Positions 6,641 through 10,041 of a stretch of DNA of 10,041 bases are shown here, piece after piece (position 1 is the stretch's first letter; every line of letters starts with the position of its first letter). The notes under the pieces were generated by a model. It ran no database searches. It saw only the letters and a list, made by a program, of their open reading frames with translations, and was not told the origin of the DNA. The stretch is from NCBI GenBank assembly GCA_934371915.1, contig CAKROE010000084.1, positions 1-10,041 of the forward strand. Direction: 5' to 3'. Origin of the DNA: an uncultured Blautia sp. GTDB taxonomy: Bacteria > Bacillota > Clostridia > Lachnospirales > Lachnospiraceae. Position numbers and translations under genes: made by a program.

Positions 6641-6671
6641 GGGATGCTACCCGGAAACCGGGAAGCATCCC
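6641..6671 (-). promoter_or_regulatory. Hairpin between binding-protein and permease genes
   Basis: Positions 6641-6648 pair with 6664-6671, and 6650-6654 pair with 6658-6662, with one opposed A-A pair between them and a 3-base loop: 13 base pairs in all. On the transcribed strand it is followed by TCTTGTAGGTTT, only partly T-rich. Such a hairpin usually blocks exonucleases or causes partial termination, so that more binding protein than permease is made. That role is known for similar operons and inferred here. Confidence 0.75.
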
Positions 6672-6694
6672 ATTTTGTATTCTTATTTTATTTC

Positions 6695-7573
6695 TTATTT
6701 CTCTTCTGCTGTATCTGCTTCAGTATCATCTGCCGCTTCTGTATCGTCTTTCGCATCATCTTTTGATGCATCATCAGAAGCTTTCAGTGTTACCATATCA
6801 GAAATTTCATATTTCTCTGCAAGCTCTGCAACTGTACCATCGTCTGCAAGTTTCTGAAGATCTGCATTTACGATGTCACAAAGTTCATCGTTGCCTTTCT
6901 TGAAGCCGATTGCATACTGTTCGGTATTCAGTGTCTCATCAAGGATCTTGAATCCCTCTCCACGGGAATTCAGCTGATATTTTGCAACTCCGATATCGAT
7001 TGCAAGTGCATCCAGAGCTCCGGCCTGCAGTTCTGTAAATGCTGTATTGTAATCAGCAAATTCATTCAGAGAACCGAATGTATCAGCCAATTCTTTCTGT
7101 CCTCCCTCTTCTTCACTCTGAAGGAGATCCAGTGCTGCAGAAGCTGCCTGTACACCAACAGTCTTACCTGCAAGATCTGTCAGTTTGTCGATTCCGGAAT
7201 CCTCTGCAACAACGATTACCTGGCTGTTGTCTACATATGGATCTGAGAATGTGTAATCATCCTCTCTTCCGTTCATGGTAAATCCGTTCCAGATACAGTC
7301 AATAGATCCGGAATTCAGTTCCATATCCTTGGAATCCCAGTTGATCGGTTTTTTCTCAAGTTTCCATCCCTCGAGATCACATACTGCCTGTGCCAGTTCA
7401 AGGTCAAATCCTGTATACTCGCCGTCATCGTCCATATAGCCATATGGCGGATATTCTGCATCAAAACCGACGATCAGTGTCTTGTCCTCGATTCCTGCCT
7501 GTACACTGACTGCAGATACCATTCCCATTGCCATTACTGCTGTCATCAATACTGCAACTGCTTTTTTCTTCAT
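6695..7573 (-). CDS. Extracellular amino acid-binding protein without lipobox
   Basis: This is the solute-binding component of the importer (SBP family 3), 292 residues from the ATG at 7573, which follows AGAGGAG. An upstream in-frame start at 7612 would add 13 residues in front of the signal peptide. Residues 1-26 are a clear Sec signal (MKKK, hydrophobic core, then SVQA before Gly27). The mature domain has the family pattern EYPPYGYMDDDGEYTGFD (40-57), Arg103 in FTMNGRED as the likely carboxylate ligand, FSDPY (109-113), and Asp193 as the likely amino-group ligand. No cysteine lies at the cleavage site, so it cannot be lipidated in the usual way. The last 28 residues are low complexity with 13 Asp/Glu. 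Gram-positive homologues are normally lipoproteins, so retention at the cell is unclear. It leads the operon with its own promoter. Confidence 0.94.
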   Translation of the reverse strand: MKKKAVAVLMTAVMAMGMVSAVSVQAGIEDKTLIVGFDAEYPPYGYMDDDGEYTGFDLELAQAVCDLEGWKLEKKPINWDSKDMELNSGSIDCIWNGFTMNGREDDYTFSDPYVDNSQVIVVAEDSGIDKLTDLAGKTVGVQAASAALDLLQSEEEGGQKELADTFGSLNEFADYNTAFTELQAGALDALAIDIGVAKYQLNSRGEGFKILDETLNTEQYAIGFKKGNDELCDIVNADLQKLADDGTVAELAEKYEISDMVTLKASDDASKDDAKDDTEAADDTEADTAEEK

Positions 7574-7642
7574 ATCTCTATCTCCTCTTAACATATTTTC
7601 GTTATTTAGCACGTGGTCACTCTACCTCGTGAAAGTATTGAT

Positions 7643-7671
7643 ATCGTAACATACCGACTGTGCCATGTCAA
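7643..7671 (-). promoter_or_regulatory. Promoter of the amino acid importer operon
   Basis: The minus strand has a perfect -35 TTGACA (7666-7671), a 17-base spacer and -10 TACGAT (7643-7648). Transcription should begin near 7636, leaving a leader of about 60 bases before the ATG at 7573. The leader contains CACGTG (7614-7619), a short palindrome whose meaning is unknown. No obvious terminator is seen between this promoter and the surface gene upstream. Confidence 0.85.
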
Positions 7672-7718
7672 GAGGATTTCTTCTAATACTCATCGGATAT
7701 CGAAAATGGATGAAGCCT

Positions 7719-8906
7719 TTATTTGATTTTTACTCGTTTATAAGCGGATGCCTTCGCTTTCACTACTTTTGAGCCAGATTTTCTGATAGATACAACTTTG
7801 TAGTAATAATTCTTTTTCCTTTTTAAGGATTTTTTGTCTGTATAAGAAGTTTTTCCCGTTACTGTTGCCACTTTTTTATATTTACCGCGTGGACTGGTTG
7901 CACGATATACATAATAACCGGTTGCTCTACTTGCCTTTTTCCAGCGAATCGTTGCTTTGCGCTTGCCGGCTTTGATCGATGTAATCTTGGTTGCAGAAGG
8001 TTTCTTGACGGTGGATGTCTTGGTGGTGCTTGTTGACGGTTTCACTGTGGCGTTTGAATAGCTGGTAAGCGGAGTAGCGGTAAGCTGTAAGTGGTAGATG
8101 TCATCAACTGCATCATCCCAACTACAATTATAAACTTTAACAATCAAATCACCCGAGCATTTATCTACCGTCAATGTATCATTTGCCGTCACACGATATG
8201 ATGTTTCACCAAAAGTTTTCCTGCTATTATATTCTATAAATTGAATCATCCAACTTCCCGGATTAGAAACGCTATCGTCTATTACAAATCTCAGGGAAAT
8301 TTTATTATTTCCAGTCAATTTAAAATGATACCAGTCTACATCATTATAGCAATACAGTTTTCCCGTATATTGTTTATTGGTATATACAATATTTGCATTT
8401 GAAAGTGATTTCTCGCCACAATATATTTCTTGCTCCCATAAATCAGATGAAGAATGATTTATTCTTAAATTATAAATACTCTCCACTCCTTTTCCCGATC
8501 TCTGCTTTACTTTAAGATAATATTTTCCTGGTGCAAGTCCTATTTTGTAATTTATTGCTCCTGTCCAGCCCCAGGATATCAACTGATGTCTGTTAACATC
8601 TTCTAACACTATATCCCATTTAGAATCATATGTATTTTCTATACTTTTACAAAGTTCAATTTGTGTTAATCCACTTTGTGGTATTGTGAAGTAGTACCAA
8701 TCCTGATCCTCCCAGACGTCTGCCTGTCCCCTAAGCCACGTATTCAACGGCAACTGGTTTGCCTGTGCCGGATTATCATTCGGCTCACTCTCCTGCAACA
8801 TCGCTGCTTCTGTCTTTACTGTCGGTGAAAATGCAGCCACACACAGCGCCATCGTCAAACCTGTAAACATCAGTTTCGTAAGTTTTTTCACTCTTTCTCC
8901 TACCAT
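7719..8906 (-). CDS. Secreted protein with two PPC-like domains and a basic fibronectin III-like domain
   Basis: The protein has 395 residues. A Sec signal (about 1-35, ending TEAA) is followed by a first PPC-like beta domain (38-150) opening with ESEPNDNPAQANQL and containing DWYYFTI (69-75). A second such domain (about 156-280) has DVDWYHFKL (189-197). A Ser/Thr/Lys linker (281-303) leads to a fibronectin type III-like domain (304-395) with RWKKASRATGYYVYR and many Lys/Arg. PPC domains usually accompany secreted peptidases, but no peptidase is present. The basic module suggests binding to cell wall or another anionic surface, which is inference. The ATG at 8906 has GGAG/AGAGG upstream; a GTG at 8891 after AGGAG is a realistic alternative. 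The central 600 bases are much richer in AT than the ends. It follows the small secreted protein gene by 55 bases. Confidence 0.85.
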   Translation of the reverse strand: MVGERVKKLTKLMFTGLTMALCVAAFSPTVKTEAAMLQESEPNDNPAQANQLPLNTWLRGQADVWEDQDWYYFTIPQSGLTQIELCKSIENTYDSKWDIVLEDVNRHQLISWGWTGAINYKIGLAPGKYYLKVKQRSGKGVESIYNLRINHSSSDLWEQEIYCGEKSLSNANIVYTNKQYTGKLYCYNDVDWYHFKLTGNNKISLRFVIDDSVSNPGSWMIQFIEYNSRKTFGETSYRVTANDTLTVDKCSGDLIVKVYNCSWDDAVDDIYHLQLTATPLTSYSNATVKPSTSTTKTSTVKKPSATKITSIKAGKRKATIRWKKASRATGYYVYRATSPRGKYKKVATVTGKTSYTDKKSLKRKKNYYYKVVSIRKSGSKVVKAKASAYKRVKIK

Positions 8907-8932
8907 AACTTTCCTCTCCTTCTGAGTAGTTT

Positions 8933-8952
8933 ATATATGAATTTTCATATAT
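8933..8952. repeat. AT-only-rich palindrome, 9-2-9
   Basis: Positions 8933-8941 are the exact reverse complement of 8944-8952, with two bases between. It lies in the 55-base gap before the PPC/fibronectin gene, about 27 bases ahead of its start codon. It is too weak in GC to be an intrinsic terminator and has no T-run on the minus strand. It could be a protein-binding site or chance in AT-rich DNA. Confidence 0.4.
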
Positions 8953-8961
8953 CCATGTTAA

Positions 8962-9435
8962 TCATGCACTAAATGTCATGGAAAGAACTTTTCCATTTTT
9001 TACTTTCAGTCTGACAGCCAAACCATTCAGTCTCTTGCAACACCTTAACGCTCCAGTCTTTGAAATTCGATAATTTCCATCGATTTCTGATGTATAATAC
9101 TTTGTCGCAGAAGTTAACTTAAACGTTCTCTTTCCATATTTCTGGAAATTCTTTTTCGAATAAGTAAATGGAATCTTCTTTGCCTTGGAAAATGAACCAT
9201 AAAACGTAATGGAATTTTTATTATAAGTAACTTTTGTCGTTCCCGGCAGCCAGTACTTGCTATTACCACTTCTGCCGCCTCTTTTGTGATTCAGCAAAGT
9301 GGCATAATATGTAGTTCCTGATGATTTTTTTGCTGCCTGCACTGGTTCTGTGTTCATGCATCCTATTACAATTCCAAGTGAAAGAATCACTGCCATAATT
9401 TTTAAAACTATATTAAATCCTTTTTGTTTCTTCAT
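8962..9435 (-). CDS. Small secreted basic protein of unknown function
   Basis: The protein has 157 residues and no recognised domain. The N-terminus is a secretion signal with a basic start, hydrophobic core 9-25, and two possible processing sites. VIGC (23-26) fits a lipobox with Cys26 as lipid anchor, while PVQA before Ala35 fits ordinary signal peptidase. The mature part is strongly basic and rich in Lys, Tyr, Thr and Ser, with alternating hydrophobic residues suggesting a beta-sheet fold. It carries an adjacent Cys132-Cys133 pair. The ATG at 9435 has GAGGAGG eight bases upstream. It lies 20 bases after the membrane protein gene and 55 before the PPC/fibronectin gene, so the three are probably one transcript. 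Its DNA is AT-rich (17 of 60 bases are G or C at 9121-9180). Confidence 0.75.
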   Translation of the reverse strand: MKKQKGFNIVLKIMAVILSLGIVIGCMNTEPVQAAKKSSGTTYYATLLNHKRGGRSGNSKYWLPGTTKVTYNKNSITFYGSFSKAKKIPFTYSKKNFQKYGKRTFKLTSATKYYTSEIDGNYRISKTGALRCCKRLNGLAVRLKVKNGKVLSMTFSA

Positions 9436-9455
9436 ACTGGTTTCCTCCTCTGCTC

Positions 9456-9854
9456 TTATAAATACTGTTTTGCATTCTGGCGTTCTTTGTATAAATCAAG
9501 TGTATCCAGCGCCATCGGAATAAACGGAAGTACAAGCTGTACTCCAAGTACAAAGCCACCGGCAATCACAGCAATAACAACATCGAATAATACAAATGGT
9601 GTCAGCAGATATCCCCATTTGAAAACGCCTTTTGCAACTTTTAATGCCTTAAAGATACTTCCTGTTATCACCATCAATGCTATACCGCCGATCAGATAAA
9701 TATCTCCTAAAAATGACGGTAATACGACTCCTGCAATTTCTTCAATTAATACAAGAATCAGAAGATAAGCTGCTGTTCCAATTGCTGCCCCTGCTTTAAA
9801 TTTAAATTTCAGGTTTGTGTTCTCCAGATAATTTTTTGCTGCTGTTGTTTCCAT
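9456..9854 (-). CDS. Small multi-pass membrane protein of unknown function
   Basis: The protein has 132 residues. The N-terminus (1-20) is hydrophilic and likely cytoplasmic. Hydrophobic stretches lie at about 21-46, 51-70 and 80-114; the last is long enough for two helices, so three or four crossings are expected. The C-terminus (116-132) is charged. There is a Glu-Glu pair (38-39) within the first hydrophobic stretch and prolines in the last (110, 113). No enzyme motif or known family is recognised. The ATG at 9854 has a perfect AGGAGG eight bases upstream. It is the first gene of the surface cluster and is followed after 20 bases by the small secreted protein. Helping export or anchoring the two secreted products is conceivable, but nothing in the sequence proves it. 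Confidence 0.75.
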   Translation of the reverse strand: METTAAKNYLENTNLKFKFKAGAAIGTAAYLLILVLIEEIAGVVLPSFLGDIYLIGGIALMVITGSIFKALKVAKGVFKWGYLLTPFVLFDVVIAVIAGGFVLGVQLVLPFIPMALDTLDLYKERQNAKQYL

Positions 9855-10041
9855 AGTAAAATCCTCCTGTTATTTTATGTTTGTTTATAATTGATACCTG
9901 AACGCTCATTTTCAGGCTGATTTTTCTGCTTTTTTCTCCTTTCTACTCTATAGACGATTGAAAACAACAGCGGGTTTTATTTTTTCTAAAAAAATTTCAA
10001 AAAAATTTATTTTTTAATTCATATAATATCCCAGACTATTC
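9855..10041. other. AT-rich region upstream of the surface cluster
   Basis: This end region holds no gene that can be supported. It has long A and T tracts at 9974-10020. A 6-bp hairpin pairs CCTGAA (9897-9902) with TTCAGG (9911-9916). A GGAG-like site occurs on the minus strand near 9937-9942 without a useful reading frame. No promoter with good -35 and -10 boxes could be identified, so the cluster's promoter may lie within this AT-rich stretch in a degenerate form or beyond the window. Confidence 0.4.

Noticed and set aside
6675..6857. Serine-rich plus-strand reading frame
   Set aside because: It is the mirror image of the acidic low-complexity tail of the binding protein and has no ribosome site or promoter.
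9800..9909. Short upstream reading frame (35 codons) starting at 9909 and overlapping the membrane protein start
   Set aside because: No ribosome site precedes it and its product has no recognisable feature; the overlap appears accidental.
9970..10041. AT-rich tracts as a replication origin or mobile-element end
   Set aside because: No DnaA boxes, iterons, terminal inverted repeats or target duplications are visible; A/T tracts alone are not evidence.
1..10041. CRISPR array, insertion sequence, prophage or defence system
   Set aside because: No regularly spaced repeats, transposase, integrase or recognised defence protein was found; the tRNA at the edge has no adjacent integrase or repeat of its 3' end in the window.

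Overview
The window looks like chromosomal DNA of a low-to-moderate GC, Gram-positive anaerobe of the Clostridia, most probably a Lachnospiraceae. The support is strong AGGAGG-type ribosome sites before nearly every gene, sigma-A-like promoters with 17-base spacers, and secreted proteins with a Lys-rich C-terminal fibronectin-like domain. The genus cannot be fixed from the sequence alone. Every protein gene and the one tRNA lie on the minus strand, so transcription runs from high to low coordinates.

From the high end, 9854-7719 is a surface or envelope cluster: a small multi-pass membrane protein, a small secreted basic protein, and a larger secreted protein with two PPC-like beta domains and a basic fibronectin type III-like domain. 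None has an assignable function. A block of about 600 bases in the large gene is far more AT-rich than the rest of that gene, as if replaced by recombination.

Next, 7671-5185 is a polar amino acid ABC importer in the order binding protein, permease, ATPase. It has a strong promoter and a hairpin between the first two genes. The binding protein has an ordinary Sec signal without a lipobox cysteine and ends in a very acidic tail.

Then 5179-2331 holds purB and purA, the two steps that frame the IMP-to-AMP branch of purine synthesis. They have their own promoter and a perfect 12-bp hairpin in the leader. PurB is of the type that closely resembles animal adenylosuccinate lyase. PurA is followed by a GC-rich terminator. 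A HAD-family phosphatase gene begins 20 bases after that hairpin; its product has an N-terminal two-helix membrane anchor and an internal ribosome site that could also give a soluble form.

The gap 1172-1451 contains a good minus-strand promoter for the next genes. It also contains a structured stretch that could be a small plus-strand RNA. Downstream, a SEC-C zinc-motif protein and a short YdcF/DUF218 protein are joined by an overlapping stop/start. The window ends in a tRNA-Val(UAC) gene with a near-ideal promoter, an A-tract UP element and a GAAA-tetraloop hairpin in its leader.

The strongest candidates for something new are the possible RNA at 1297-1433, the dual-start membrane-tethered HAD enzyme, the mosaic surface gene, and the non-lipidated binding protein with an acidic tail. 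No complete undescribed defence or mobile system is visible.
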